The notes beneath the pieces are model-generated. The model made no database searches and had not been told where the DNA came from. It saw only the letters and a list, made by a program, of their open reading frames with translations. The translations under genes and the position numbers were made by a program. From a virus, in the IMG/VR virus record IMGVR_UViG_3300049846_002835, positions 1 to 38,468 of that record: DNA of 38,468 nt; one strand, given 5' to 3'. This document shows positions 31,112-37,180 of the stretch, piece after piece (position 1 is the stretch's first letter; every line of letters starts with the position of its first letter).

Positions 31112-31216
31112 TTAAAAAATTGTGCCGATAATGCCCCGCAAGGCTTCTTTAACGTAGTCGTTATAGTCTTTAGAATCAATTAGTTTTTCTCCATTGATTT
31201 CGATTACTTTATCCAT
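31112..31216 (-). CDS. 34-aa peptide
   Basis: ATG at 31216 with GGAG six bases upstream. The product begins MDKVIEINGEKLIDSKDY and ends with a hydrophobic tail, IIGTIF. It is well placed in the leftward operon directly before the zinc protein. No function can be assigned. Confidence 0.5.
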   Translation of the reverse strand: MDKVIEINGEKLIDSKDYNDYVKEALRGIIGTIF

Positions 31217-31239
31217 TGCACACTCCATTGCCCGACATG

Positions 31240-31446
31240 CTAAGAAGGGTTTTCTATATCTATTCTTCTTTTAAATGAGTCGACTACAAAAAGCTTTTCC
31301 ATGAGTGTCAAGTTCTCCCAAAATGAAGCAAAATCACCTTCCTCATTAAAATAGCCAAGGACTATCTTTCCAGTCTTTGACTCTTTTCTTAACTCGTCAG
31401 TGATGTCTATTTTATTTTTAAATTCTAAGATTTTACAATCACTCAT
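31240..31446 (-). CDS. Hypothetical protein, 68 aa
   Basis: A charged protein (KNKIDITDELRKESKTGKIV) with an aromatic centre, not recognised. Its only upstream ribosome-site candidate is a run of eight Gs followed by TAA. It may be a small regulator; the evidence is the open frame and operon position only. Confidence 0.6.
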   Translation of the reverse strand: MSDCKILEFKNKIDITDELRKESKTGKIVLGYFNEEGDFASFWENLTLMEKLFVVDSFKRRIDIENPS

Positions 31447-31449
31447 TTA

Positions 31450-31457
31450 CCCCCCCC
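31450..31457 (-). repeat. G8 homopolymer before the 31240-31446 gene
   Basis: Eight Gs on the minus strand lie three bases upstream of an ATG and are the only candidate ribosome site. Such runs can slip during replication. Compare the G9 run at 32377-32385. Confidence 0.6.
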
Positions 31458-31472
31458 ATCTCTCTCTTTTTG

Positions 31473-31793
31473 CTAATTAGCCCTTGGGTTCATGTCGTTT
31501 GGCCTGATCCTTTCGGATTCTGGCTTTTGATTCTCGATTTCTCTTTTTAAATACCAGATGGCTTTTTCTAAGTCTTCTTTGTATTTTTCAGGGTTCTTTT
31601 TACCGGCCCTACAAATATACTTGACCGCATTACCAAGGTGGAATCCTAGCTTCTAATCTTCGATAATTTCAATTACCTCGAATTTTCCTTGGTTATAGTG
31701 CTTTGGGTGAGTGACGTTTTCGCTGGTATCTAGTATAGGCTTTCTTAGTACTAAAGCATCTCTCTTTACGGTCATGTCTATATTCTCACTCAT
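31473..31793 (-). pseudogene. DUF3310-like gene with in-frame amber codon
   Basis: AAGGAG precedes an ATG at 31793. The frame reads THPKHYNQGKFEVIEIIED, then TAG (31655-31653), then KLGFHLGNAVKYICRAGKK and EDLEKAIWYLKREIE to a final TAG. The two halves together are a standard DUF3310 protein. Members usually have a Trp just before the LGxxLGNAVKYI block, so TGG to TAG is a single change. As TAG is used as a stop elsewhere in this genome, the gene is probably truncated after 46 residues or needs readthrough. Members are small proteins of phage nucleotide or regulatory modules with unclear activity. Confidence 0.8.
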
Positions 31794-31795
31794 AT

Positions 31796-32020
31796 TTACT
31801 CCTTGTAAAAACCTAATAACGGCTTAAGATCGTCAAATTTCAGCGTTTTGGCATAAAATTCTCCGACAAATTTAATTTCCTGCTTATCCCAGTTGACTTC
31901 GATTTTATTTAGTTTCCCGAGATCCCTTCTGGCTAATGGCTTAAGGTCGTTAATTGCTTGCATTATCTTAGGTCGGAGGGTTTCTATTAATGCCTTCTGC
32001 TTTTTTCTTCTTGTACTCAT
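31796..32020 (-). CDS. Hypothetical protein, 74 aa
   Basis: A basic protein beginning MSTRRKKQKALIETLRPKI, with a later strand pair KIEVNWDKQEIKFVGEFY. It overlaps the upstream gene by 53 bases and ends three bases before the DUF3310 start. Not recognised. Confidence 0.6.
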   Translation of the reverse strand: MSTRRKKQKALIETLRPKIMQAINDLKPLARRDLGKLNKIEVNWDKQEIKFVGEFYAKTLKFDDLKPLLGFYKE

Positions 32021-32186
32021 TTAACTCTTCTCTCCATTGATTCTGTAGTTTTATTAGTATCTCTCTGGTTGTTAAATCAGGGAATTCCTTTTTAAACTCT
32101 TTTGCTTTATTTACAAACCAACGATCCAAAGGCTTGTTTTTCCATTTAAAATTAGTTTCAACGCCAGATATTAAACACTTTGCCAT
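31968..32186 (-). CDS. Hypothetical protein, 72 aa
   Basis: Starts MAKCLISGVETNFKWKNKPL after a good site (GAGGTGATAA), then is rich in Lys and Glu. A single early Cys and the pattern C-x-I-S-G-x-E-T-x-x-K-W-K-N resemble small conserved phage proteins with a degenerate zinc motif. It is the upstream partner of an overlapping pair. Confidence 0.6.
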   Translation of the reverse strand: MAKCLISGVETNFKWKNKPLDRWFVNKAKEFKKEFPDLTTREILIKLQNQWREELNEYKKKKAEGINRNPPT

Positions 32187-32206
32187 TTATCACCTCTTTA
32201 TAAAAT

Positions 32207-32377
32207 TCAATCAAGCCATATATATTCGTCTTTTATTTTACACTCTATTTTCACAGTCCATCCGTTAAACTCATAATAAAAAGATAAACCATGAGAAGAA
32301 TCAAATTTTTCAAAATCCGTGAGGTCGCCACGCCCAAACCAAATAGGCTCGTCGGATGAATAAGATGGATTGATTAC
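32207..32377 (-). other. Open frame without a start codon after the G9 tract
   Basis: From GTA at 32377-32375 the frame runs 56 codons (INPSYSSDEPIWFGRGDLTD and on, ending DEYIWLD) to TGA. It has no ATG or TTG, and its only GTG is 15 codons from the end. The composition looks protein-like. It is in the -1 frame relative to the lipoprotein gene that ends at 32374, and the last part of that gene is a G9 run. Slippage on the run, a tenth G, or initiation at ATC (32374-32372) would each bring it into use. Confidence 0.5.
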
Positions 32378-32658
32378 CCCCCCCCGTTTAAAGCCTTACA
32401 CTTTTTTTCAAGGGCTTCTCTTTTAATACTCCGCCACTCCTGAGCTTCACGGTCAGCACTCTTAAAAAGCATCCTCATAAGGGTTCTTGCCAAATAATAA
32501 TCCTCAACATTTTCAGCGATCTGGTCACAAATGCTTTTGGTGACTGAGTCCCAAGATGTTTTTTCATAATAGTTTTCACAAACATCTTTTAAAGGGATTG
32601 GCTTCCCTGAGTATTTACTGCACGAAGCCAACAAAATCATTATCGATAAAATTCTCAT
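32374..32658 (-). CDS. Small lipoprotein, 94 aa
   Basis: MRILSIMILLASC is a short signal with a lipobox (LASC) at residues 10-13, so the product should be lipid-anchored. The mature part is helical with three more cysteines (DVCENYYEK, SICDQIAENV, CKALNGGG). The gene ends in nine Gs followed by TAA. A lipoprotein among early accessory genes could act in superinfection exclusion; this is inference. One extra G would extend the protein by 56 residues. Confidence 0.7.
   Translation of the reverse strand: MRILSIMILLASCSKYSGKPIPLKDVCENYYEKTSWDSVTKSICDQIAENVEDYYLARTLMRMLFKSADREAQEWRSIKREALEKKCKALNGGG
32377..32385 (-). repeat. G9 homopolymer at a gene junction
   Basis: Nine consecutive Gs on the minus strand form the last three codons (Gly-Gly-Gly) of the lipoprotein gene and lead into a start-less frame. 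It is the longest homopolymer that I noticed in the window. Confidence 0.9.
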
Positions 32659-32661
32659 ATC

Positions 32662-32820
32662 TCACTCCACGTCGAAAAAATAGTTACAATAGCCAATGGT
32701 ATATACTGTCAGGAAATCGGTAACGAAATGAACGAACGAATAAACACCGCCATTCAAGAATCCTACTACTACTCTAATGACCGCCATCCAAATAATAAAC
32801 CGGTTAATCTTAAAATTCAT
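32662..32820 (-). CDS. 52-aa membrane protein
   Basis: ATG at 32820 overlaps the stop of the upstream gene (TGATG) and is preceded by AAAAGGAG. Two hydrophobic stretches, FIIWMAVIRVVVGFL and FVHFVTDFLTVYTIGY, suggest a small hairpin in the membrane. It is followed four bases later by the lipoprotein gene, making an envelope-directed pair. Confidence 0.6.
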   Translation of the reverse strand: MNFKINRFIIWMAVIRVVVGFLNGGVYSFVHFVTDFLTVYTIGYCNYFFDVE

Positions 32821-33032
32821 CAGTATCTCCTTTTTAACTCTTTTTCTCTTCTGATGTAACAGAAAAAGCAGAAATGATTTTTATTATCAACAGCCTCACA
32901 ATCCCTGTATCCTTCATGATCAGGGCAAGAACAGCACCCTAGGTGACTTCTTTTCATAAACCAAGAAAGCTTTTTATCTATAACAGACTTAAATTCTGTA
33001 ACGGATTTAAACTTAAAAACTTTCGTATTCAT
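32820..33032 (-). CDS. Cysteine-rich small protein, 70 aa
   Basis: The second half carries CCSCPDHEGYRDCEA and CFFCYIRREKEL, enough ligands for one or two zinc ions. The N-terminus is basic. It overlaps the next upstream zinc protein by 20 bases. Not recognised beyond zinc binding. Confidence 0.65.
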   Translation of the reverse strand: MNTKVFKFKSVTEFKSVIDKKLSWFMKRSHLGCCSCPDHEGYRDCEAVDNKNHFCFFCYIRREKELKRRY

Positions 33033-33219
33033 CTAGCTCTCCCTCGTGCTCATCACAATAAGATTCTATTTGCCATTCTTTTTTATAGCCACTTCCTGAG
33101 CAATATTCACAAAAACCAATTCCAGTCATGTCGTAATCCTCGCCAGATCCTTGGCAATGATTGCAGTCAGCCTCTTCGAAAGTGTAGATACAGCCGCATT
33201 TATTAATTTGGTTAGTCAT
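33013..33219 (-). CDS. DnaJ-type zinc-ribbon protein, 68 aa
   Basis: Two C-x-x-C-x-G-S-G repeats, CNHCQGSG and CEYCSGSG, separated by ten residues reproduce one zinc site of the DnaJ central domain, without a J domain. An N-terminal CGC and a late Cys are additional. Stand-alone mini-DnaJ zinc proteins occur in phages and may bind unfolded protein or nucleic acid. An acidic C-terminus follows. Confidence 0.72.
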   Translation of the reverse strand: MTNQINKCGCIYTFEEADCNHCQGSGEDYDMTGIGFCEYCSGSGYKKEWQIESYCDEHEGELDEYESF

Positions 33220-33227
33220 TACTAATC

Positions 33228-33521
33228 CTACTGATTGTTTTGTGAAATCATAGATTCTATAATTTGCAAGCTACTCAATAGTTCTTCTTCTTTTTTATCT
33301 TTAAAAAATTTAACAATTTCTTCTTTTTTAATCTTCCTTATCTCATCTAAGAAAACTCTTCCAATCCCATCAATGCGAGTTGTGTATCCAATATAGCTGT
33401 CATAATATTTCATGCTATCAAAGAAACTCAGTAGTGTTTTGTTAATAGCCTCCATCATTTCAAGGTATCTTTTCTCTGCGTATTCCTGTGTTTTCTTTTC
33501 AAATTTTTTATCTAGGCTCAT
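33228..33521 (-). CDS. Hypothetical helical protein, 97 aa
   Basis: An almost fully helical, Lys/Glu-rich protein (EKRYLEMMEAINKTLLSFFD, EEIVKFFKDKKEEELLSSL). Its ATG overlaps the stop of the 165-aa gene (ATGA). Not recognised. Confidence 0.6.
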   Translation of the reverse strand: MSLDKKFEKKTQEYAEKRYLEMMEAINKTLLSFFDSMKYYDSYIGYTTRIDGIGRVFLDEIRKIKKEEIVKFFKDKKEEELLSSLQIIESMISQNNQ

Positions 33522-34015
33522 ACAACCTCTCCTGTTTTTATATCCCTATCGGGAAACATCTTATTAAAATACTCATAGCTTTTAGTTCTTTTTTTACACC
33601 ATTTTCCCATTTCAAATTTATTGTCATAAAGTTTCATCTTTTTATATTTAATCTCTCGCTCAAGCACATCAACAAGCCTATTAATTGAAAAATAATCAAC
33701 CCTAGCCTCTATATCCATGCTTGGGAATTCTTTGAGCGAATACTTGCTGGGTTGAAAAATTAACTCGTACAACCAGCTTGACACCCATGTTGGAGGAACA
33801 TTTACCCCGATTTCTTTTAACATTTTTACATAAAACATATTCATGCTTTTTGGCTCTCTTGAAATATTAAAAGTCTCATAATGGGAGATTACTTCTGAGG
33901 AAGGCACAGTTTTACTGGCTTCAATAAAGTATCTTGCCCATTTCTCCCCATCCCAATGGCGTTTAACTCGATCTCTGTTTTTGTGATCCTGTTTACTTGT
34001 TTTGCTAGATTGCAT
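33518..34015 (-). CDS. Hypothetical protein, 165 aa
   Basis: A basic, aromatic protein not recognised. The first 24 residues are strongly charged (SKTSKQDHKNRDRVKRHW), followed by mixed helix and strand. The ATG at 34015 lies 127 bases inside the upstream gene; GAGGG lies ten bases before it. The overlap is unusually long, so a later start may be the true one. The C-terminus is basic and Tyr-rich (KRTKSYEYFNKMFPDRD). Confidence 0.55.
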   Translation of the reverse strand: MQSSKTSKQDHKNRDRVKRHWDGEKWARYFIEASKTVPSSEVISHYETFNISREPKSMNMFYVKMLKEIGVNVPPTWVSSWLYELIFQPSKYSLKEFPSMDIEARVDYFSINRLVDVLEREIKYKKMKLYDNKFEMGKWCKKRTKSYEYFNKMFPDRDIKTGEVV

Positions 34016-34128
34016 ATTGCTTTTGCCCTCTCGATTGTAGTTGTGCCCATTCTGATGCCGTTAATTTCATCAATTAAGGCTTTTCTGATACCGTTAGTTG
34101 TAAGTTCGATTTCTTCAAGTTTTTTCAT
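33889..34128 (-). CDS. Small conserved-type phage protein, 79 aa
   Basis: Starts at 34128 (GGGA upstream), not at the more distal 34185. TNGIRKALIDEINGIRMG and RAKAICNLAKQVNRITKTEI follow a pattern common to short phage proteins: a helix with L-x-x-E-I-x-x-L/I-R-x-G, then A-x-A-x-x-x-x-x-A-K-Q. No function is established to my knowledge. Confidence 0.6.
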   Translation of the reverse strand: MKKLEEIELTTNGIRKALIDEINGIRMGTTTIERAKAICNLAKQVNRITKTEIELNAIGMGRNGQDTLLKPVKLCLPQK

Positions 34129-34357
34129 TAATTTTCCCTTTTGCTCTGTATTTTTTATAACCATTCCTTGACAGCCAAGCACCAACAGAATGCCTCTTAA
34201 TGCCCAATGCCCTGCCTATTTGTTCTGCTGTATAACCTTCGCTCCACAAGCTAGCGATAGCCTCTTGAAAAACTGGATCGCTGTAATCATTTTGGCTCAC
34301 TTGCCTTGGTTTTTCATCACCTAGTTTAAGTTTTGCTTTGTTGTAAATTTCGTTCAT
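34115..34357 (-). CDS. Helix-turn-helix protein, 80 aa
   Basis: Starts at 34357 after AGAGG. Residues about 35-72, ASLWSEGYTAEQIGRALG then IKRHSVGAWLSRNGYKK, are a homeodomain-like helix-turn-helix similar to GcrA-like or resolvase-type DNA-binding segments. A basic tail follows. A regulator of the accessory gene cluster is plausible. Confidence 0.65.
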   Translation of the reverse strand: MNEIYNKAKLKLGDEKPRQVSQNDYSDPVFQEAIASLWSEGYTAEQIGRALGIKRHSVGAWLSRNGYKKYRAKGKINEKT

Positions 34358-34373
34358 TTTAACCTCTTTGGAT

Positions 34374-34589
34374 TTAGTCAATTAACTCAAGCCAATCATC
34401 CGCCATTATATCAGATAGCCTAATTGAGTCATAAAACCTTACTCCCTCTTCATCGGTATATTTAAACCAAGGCTTCCCATCTTTAAAGTTTTTATAATCA
34501 ATTTCCATGTAATAGTTATTCCGATTCCATGATTTCCTATAAATCTTCTTGCCGTGAAGTAGCCTAGGATATATTTCAAAGAACTTCAT
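34374..34589 (-). CDS. DUF2829 / Tad2-like protein
   Basis: A 71-residue protein. It begins MKFFEIYPRLLHGKKIYRKS with W-N next, and ends SDIMADDWLELID. Both ends match DUF2829: F-x-E-x-x-x-x-L-x-x-G-K-K-x-x-R-x-x-W near the start and D-I/L-x-A-x-D-W near the end. Members of this family include Tad2, which sequesters the cyclic ADP-ribose signal of Thoeris immunity. Its place in a cluster of tiny early-type genes fits anti-defence. The central loop is divergent, so ligand binding is not assured. Confidence 0.68.
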   Translation of the reverse strand: MKFFEIYPRLLHGKKIYRKSWNRNNYYMEIDYKNFKDGKPWFKYTDEEGVRFYDSIRLSDIMADDWLELID

Positions 34590-34896
34590 TCAGCCTCTCA
34601 ATTGCTTTTTTGTTATCGGCGAGAAACTTGCGAGCTGCCTTGCCTGCATGATAAAAATTATCCCCAATCTGTTCATGATCATGAAGAAGCTCAAACTCTC
34701 CGTCATAACTTTGGTCAATGTAGTTTTCTTTATCACCATAAAATTTAATCACTTCAATAGCTTTTCTTAACAGGTCTTCGGTTTGGGTTAGCTCCACTCT
34801 TAAACAACGTATAAAATTCTCTGGATTTACTCCAACTGTTTTTATATTGTACTCTTTTTGCAGCTTTTCTAAACTTTTGATTGCCTCATCACTCAT
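34576..34896 (-). CDS. Hypothetical protein, 106 aa
   Basis: An N-terminal helix (IKSLEKLQKEYNIK) precedes VELTQTEDLLRKAIEVIKFY and HAGKAARKFLADNKKAIERL. The block with Y-G-D and the later D-x-G-x-x-A-x-x-F/A-L is common in small phage proteins of unknown role. It overlaps the Tad2-like gene by 14 bases. Confidence 0.6.
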   Translation of the reverse strand: MSDEAIKSLEKLQKEYNIKTVGVNPENFIRCLRVELTQTEDLLRKAIEVIKFYGDKENYIDQSYDGEFELLHDHEQIGDNFYHAGKAARKFLADNKKAIERLNEVL

Positions 34897-35008
34897 TTAA
34901 ATACCTCGTATAAAGTTGAAGTGCTCGTAAATTAATTAAATGAATAAGCAAAATTTGTCTTTCTTTGTCACTGCATTGGTGAATTTCAAAAAATAAATCC
35001 AAACTCAT
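34889..35008 (-). CDS. 39-aa peptide
   Basis: ATG at 35008 directly follows the TAG of the Gly-Arg repeat gene and has AGAGGAGATATAG upstream, which is also the last codons of that gene. The product begins MSLDLFFEIHQCSDKERQIL and is helical. It ends inside the ATG region of the next gene. Function unknown. Confidence 0.5.
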   Translation of the reverse strand: MSLDLFFEIHQCSDKERQILLIHLINLRALQLYTRYLNE

Positions 35009-35221
35009 CTATATCTCCTCTGGAAAACACTTCGTAAATTCCAACCTCTTAATTACTCCCCGACCTCGACCTCGACCCCGACCTCGACCCCGACCTCGAC
35101 CCCGACCCCGACCTCGACCCCGAACACGACCACGACCACGACCCCGACCCCGACCTCGACCACGACCACGACCCCGACCTCGACCCCGACCTCGACCCCG
35201 ACCTCGACCACGAGTTTTCAT
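35009..35221 (-). CDS. (Gly-Arg)n dipeptide repeat protein, 70 aa
   Basis: After MKTR the protein is about 25 Gly-Arg dipeptides with one Gly-to-Val change, then VIKRLEFTKCFPEEI. Every Gly is GGT and Arg varies only among CGA, CGG and CGT. In the other open frame (35049-35249) the same variation would change amino acids. The stop TAG abuts the next ATG. Such a chain is disordered and highly basic, and should bind nucleic acid or acidic proteins. No clear ribosome site precedes the ATG at 35221; translation may be coupled to an ATG at 35249 that overlaps the upstream stop. Expression is not assured. Confidence 0.6.
   Translation of the reverse strand: MKTRGRGRGRGRGRGRGRGRGRGRGRGRGRGRVRGRGRGRGRGRGRGRGRGRGRGVIKRLEFTKCFPEEI
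35061..35210 (-). repeat. 25 tandem hexamers GGTCGN
   Basis: On the plus strand 25 consecutive units read CGACC followed by t, c or a; one unit is cgaaca. The varying base is the third base of an Arg codon in the minus-strand frame. The tract is the only strongly GC-rich stretch that I see in the window. Confidence 0.97.
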
Positions 35222-35248
35222 GTCCAATTCTTTGAATTGCGGCGTTCA

Positions 35249-35593
35249 TTATTTCATCTTCCTGATAAGTTTTGTAATCACAGTAGCATCAACAATTGTG
35301 TCCATGTTTACAATTGCATCGTTTTTAAATGGCTCTACTTCATTGAATTTATCTTGATCTTCTAGGGCTTGTGAAAATCTACCAGTGTCAGCAATCCAAT
35401 CAGCGTCTTTCAAGACAAGGAACTTACCTTTAATTTCTCTAACCTCGCCAGTGTGGGTCATCGTAACCGTTCTAATCAGATACTTTTCACCAATTACAAA
35501 AGGATGCTCTTGAGGTGCTTGGGCTGAACCAGAAAACAAGCTTCTTAGTTCTTTAATTTGCCCAAATGTTAAATTGTCGATATTGCAGTTCAT
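35249..35593 (-). CDS. Conserved-type phage protein, 114 aa
   Basis: GEKYLIRTVTMTHTGEVREI, KGKFLVLKDADWIADTGRF and FNEVEPFKNDAIVNMDTIVD are blocks that I recognise from a widespread but uncharacterised phage family: a small barrel of about 110 residues. A strong AAGGAG precedes the ATG. Its stop overlaps an ATG at 35249 (TAATG) leading into the Gly-Arg repeat region. Role unknown. Confidence 0.75.
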   Translation of the reverse strand: MNCNIDNLTFGQIKELRSLFSGSAQAPQEHPFVIGEKYLIRTVTMTHTGEVREIKGKFLVLKDADWIADTGRFSQALEDQDKFNEVEPFKNDAIVNMDTIVDATVITKLIRKMK

Positions 35594-35605
35594 TTTTTCT
35601 CCTTT

Positions 35606-36136
35606 TTATTTTTCACCAACTGATTGTGGTAAAATTTTATCCATCATACCCATTGCTCTGAATAGGTTGTTTGCAAAATAATTTCGGCTAAATTGCTCAA
35701 GCCATTCCTTGGTAACCTTAACCTCATTCTCTAGCTCATTTTCAATATATTCTTTTACTTTATTTTTAGCCGCCATTGATATGCTCTCTCCGTTCCAAGA
35801 CCAATCTCTAAATGATTCTGGCTTGAGGTTTTTAATATATTCCATTATTTCATTTGCTTTGTTTTCAACAATATCTGGATATTTTTCAATAAAAACCCTT
35901 GCTACTTCTTTCTTAATAATATCCCCTAACGCTCCGTAACCATTTAACTTTAGATACTCGTCCATTGCCCTGTTAATTCTTGGCATAAAATTCAACCTTA
36001 CATATTCCTCAATAATCGCCTCAGCTGCCTTTTCCATATTGGTAGCGTTGAATTGAATCTTAACCTCGGCTTTTCCATCTTTTAAAGTGAAAGCCGTTTC
36101 TGGCTCGACATAATCCTGCTCGTAATAATCACTCAT
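35606..36136 (-). CDS. Hypothetical protein, 176 aa
   Basis: An acidic N-terminus (SDYYEQDYVEPETAFTLKDG) followed by long helices with many Glu and Lys (KVKEYIENELENEVKVTKEW). It looks like a helical bundle, not an enzyme. AAAAGGAG precedes the ATG. Not recognised. Confidence 0.65.
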   Translation of the reverse strand: MSDYYEQDYVEPETAFTLKDGKAEVKIQFNATNMEKAAEAIIEEYVRLNFMPRINRAMDEYLKLNGYGALGDIIKKEVARVFIEKYPDIVENKANEIMEYIKNLKPESFRDWSWNGESISMAAKNKVKEYIENELENEVKVTKEWLEQFSRNYFANNLFRAMGMMDKILPQSVGEK

Positions 36137-36278
36137 AACATTCTCCTTTTATAAACATATAGCTGAAACCATTTCTAAAATTAGGAAATGATTTTAAGCA
36201 CTCGTTTTTGGTTTTGAATTTAAAGTTAAAAAATCTTGGGCCATTATAAGAGAATATAATAACAAAAAGAACTACCAT
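36129..36278 (-). CDS. 49-aa peptide with hydrophobic N-terminus
   Basis: ATG at 36278 with GGAGGGGCAAG upstream. MVVLFVIIFSYNGPRFF may be a signal or anchor; the rest is basic and aromatic with two Cys. It overlaps genes on both sides by seven to eight bases, the usual spacing in this cluster. Confidence 0.5.
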   Translation of the reverse strand: MVVLFVIIFSYNGPRFFNFKFKTKNECLKSFPNFRNGFSYMFIKGECYE

Positions 36279-36520
36279 CTTGCCCCTCCTTTAGGGAAAG
36301 AGTCGTCAATAACCTCTCGCTTTATTACGACAGACTTGGCGGCTATTATTTTAACAACAGTGTTACTTGACCCTTTTTCAATTAGGTAAATTTCACATGG
36401 CCCGCTAGATACAACCTTTTCGTTAAATTTAAGTGTAACCGCTAAGCCTTTTGGAATTAACTCAATTATTGGTGTTTTCAAAATCTCCTCCAATGATTCA
36501 TAGACTCGTTGAAATTCCAT
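36272..36520 (-). CDS. Hypothetical protein, 82 aa
   Basis: A beta-rich small protein (LAVTLKFNEKVVSSGPCEIY, SNTVVKIIAAKSVVIKREV). It overlaps the HNH gene by 43 bases and has no clear ribosome site, so it may depend on coupled translation. Not recognised. Confidence 0.55.
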   Translation of the reverse strand: MEFQRVYESLEEILKTPIIELIPKGLAVTLKFNEKVVSSGPCEIYLIEKGSSNTVVKIIAAKSVVIKREVIDDSFPKGGARW

Positions 36521-36738
36521 TTATTATTTAAAAGCCATTCCTTCACTGATGGATAGTTTTCGGCCATCCAAGAAGTTCCCTTTGAGTGGAATTGATTATG
36601 GTGAATTAAACAAACAGAAATTAAATTATAGCTTTCGTCCGACCCACCAGAGCCTCTTGATTTGACGTGATGAAAAGTGGTCATACCTTCACCATGGAAG
36701 CCACAAGCGACGCATGGCCTATTTGACTTATAATTCAT
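36478..36738 (-). CDS. HNH endonuclease
   Basis: An 86-residue compact HNH enzyme. CVACG supplies the first zinc pair, TTFHHVKSRGSGGSDESYNL carries the first His and the Asn, and ISVCLIHHNQFHSKG the second Cys and final His residues. HNH nucleases nick or cut DNA with one metal. Small phage versions serve in packaging or as free nucleases. This one is far from the terminase genes, so a role in host DNA attack or recombination is equally likely. Confidence 0.8.
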   Translation of the reverse strand: MNYKSNRPCVACGFHGEGMTTFHHVKSRGSGGSDESYNLISVCLIHHNQFHSKGTSWMAENYPSVKEWLLNNKWNFNESMNHWRRF

Positions 36739-36956
36739 TGTAAAACCTCTTTGTTGTTAATATTGGGCCGAATAGTGAACTCGCTCTTTCTAATCTTATC
36801 TAAGGCTAATTTTGCAGTTAACGACGACCTTGTATCGGAGTCGTCCGAGCTTTTCTGTTTTGAGATTTTGTCCAAGGTGAATATTAGAAAGATGTTTAAA
36901 TTTGAAATTCTCATAAGCTCTTTTCTCAACCTCATAATCTCAACTTCTGCACTCAT
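36735..36956 (-). CDS. Hypothetical protein, 73 aa
   Basis: A helical N-terminal half (VEIMRLRKELMRISNLNIFL) and a charged, Ser/Asp-rich centre. Start and stop overlap neighbours by four bases. Not recognised. Confidence 0.55.
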   Translation of the reverse strand: MSAEVEIMRLRKELMRISNLNIFLIFTLDKISKQKSSDDSDTRSSLTAKLALDKIRKSEFTIRPNINNKEVLQ

Positions 36957-37180
36957 TTTAACCTAAACACTTTTGTCGCTGTGTATTTTTCAGCGAACTC
37001 ACTTTTAGGAATCGACCCATGTCCGTGAGCGGCTCCGGTTACGTCAACAAGGTCTTTTAAAATAAATGCCCTAAATACCACTAAGTCCTCATCGACATAC
37101 TTAATCACAGCGTAAACTTCAGGGTCTTCCTTGCTTTGAAAGACAGCTCCTGGCCTTAAATCTAAATCATTTTTTTGCAT
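36953..37180 (-). CDS. Hypothetical protein, 75 aa
   Basis: A small beta-barrel-like sequence: LRPGAVFQSKEDPEVYAVIK, DLVVFRAFILKD, GAAHGHGSIPKSEFAEKY. The order G-x-x-F/W-x-S-x-x-D-P-E-V-Y-x-V recalls small phage DNA-mimic or barrel proteins, but without a firm family. Confidence 0.6.
   Translation of the reverse strand: MQKNDLDLRPGAVFQSKEDPEVYAVIKYVDEDLVVFRAFILKDLVDVTGAAHGHGSIPKSEFAEKYTATKVFRLK

Noticed and set aside
31653-31655. Amber reassignment (alternative genetic code)
   Set aside because: TAG ends several genes here, including the ribbon-helix-helix gene, the Gly-Arg gene and the DUF3310 frame itself.
35061-35210. CRISPR-like or satellite array
   Set aside because: The units are six bases without spacers and keep an open coding frame.
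35049-35249. Ser-Arg-Ser-Gly repeat protein in the alternative frame, reminiscent of SR proteins
   Set aside because: In this frame the repeat variation would be nonsynonymous (Arg, Gly, Trp), and its stop does not meet the next gene. The Gly-Arg frame explains the pattern.
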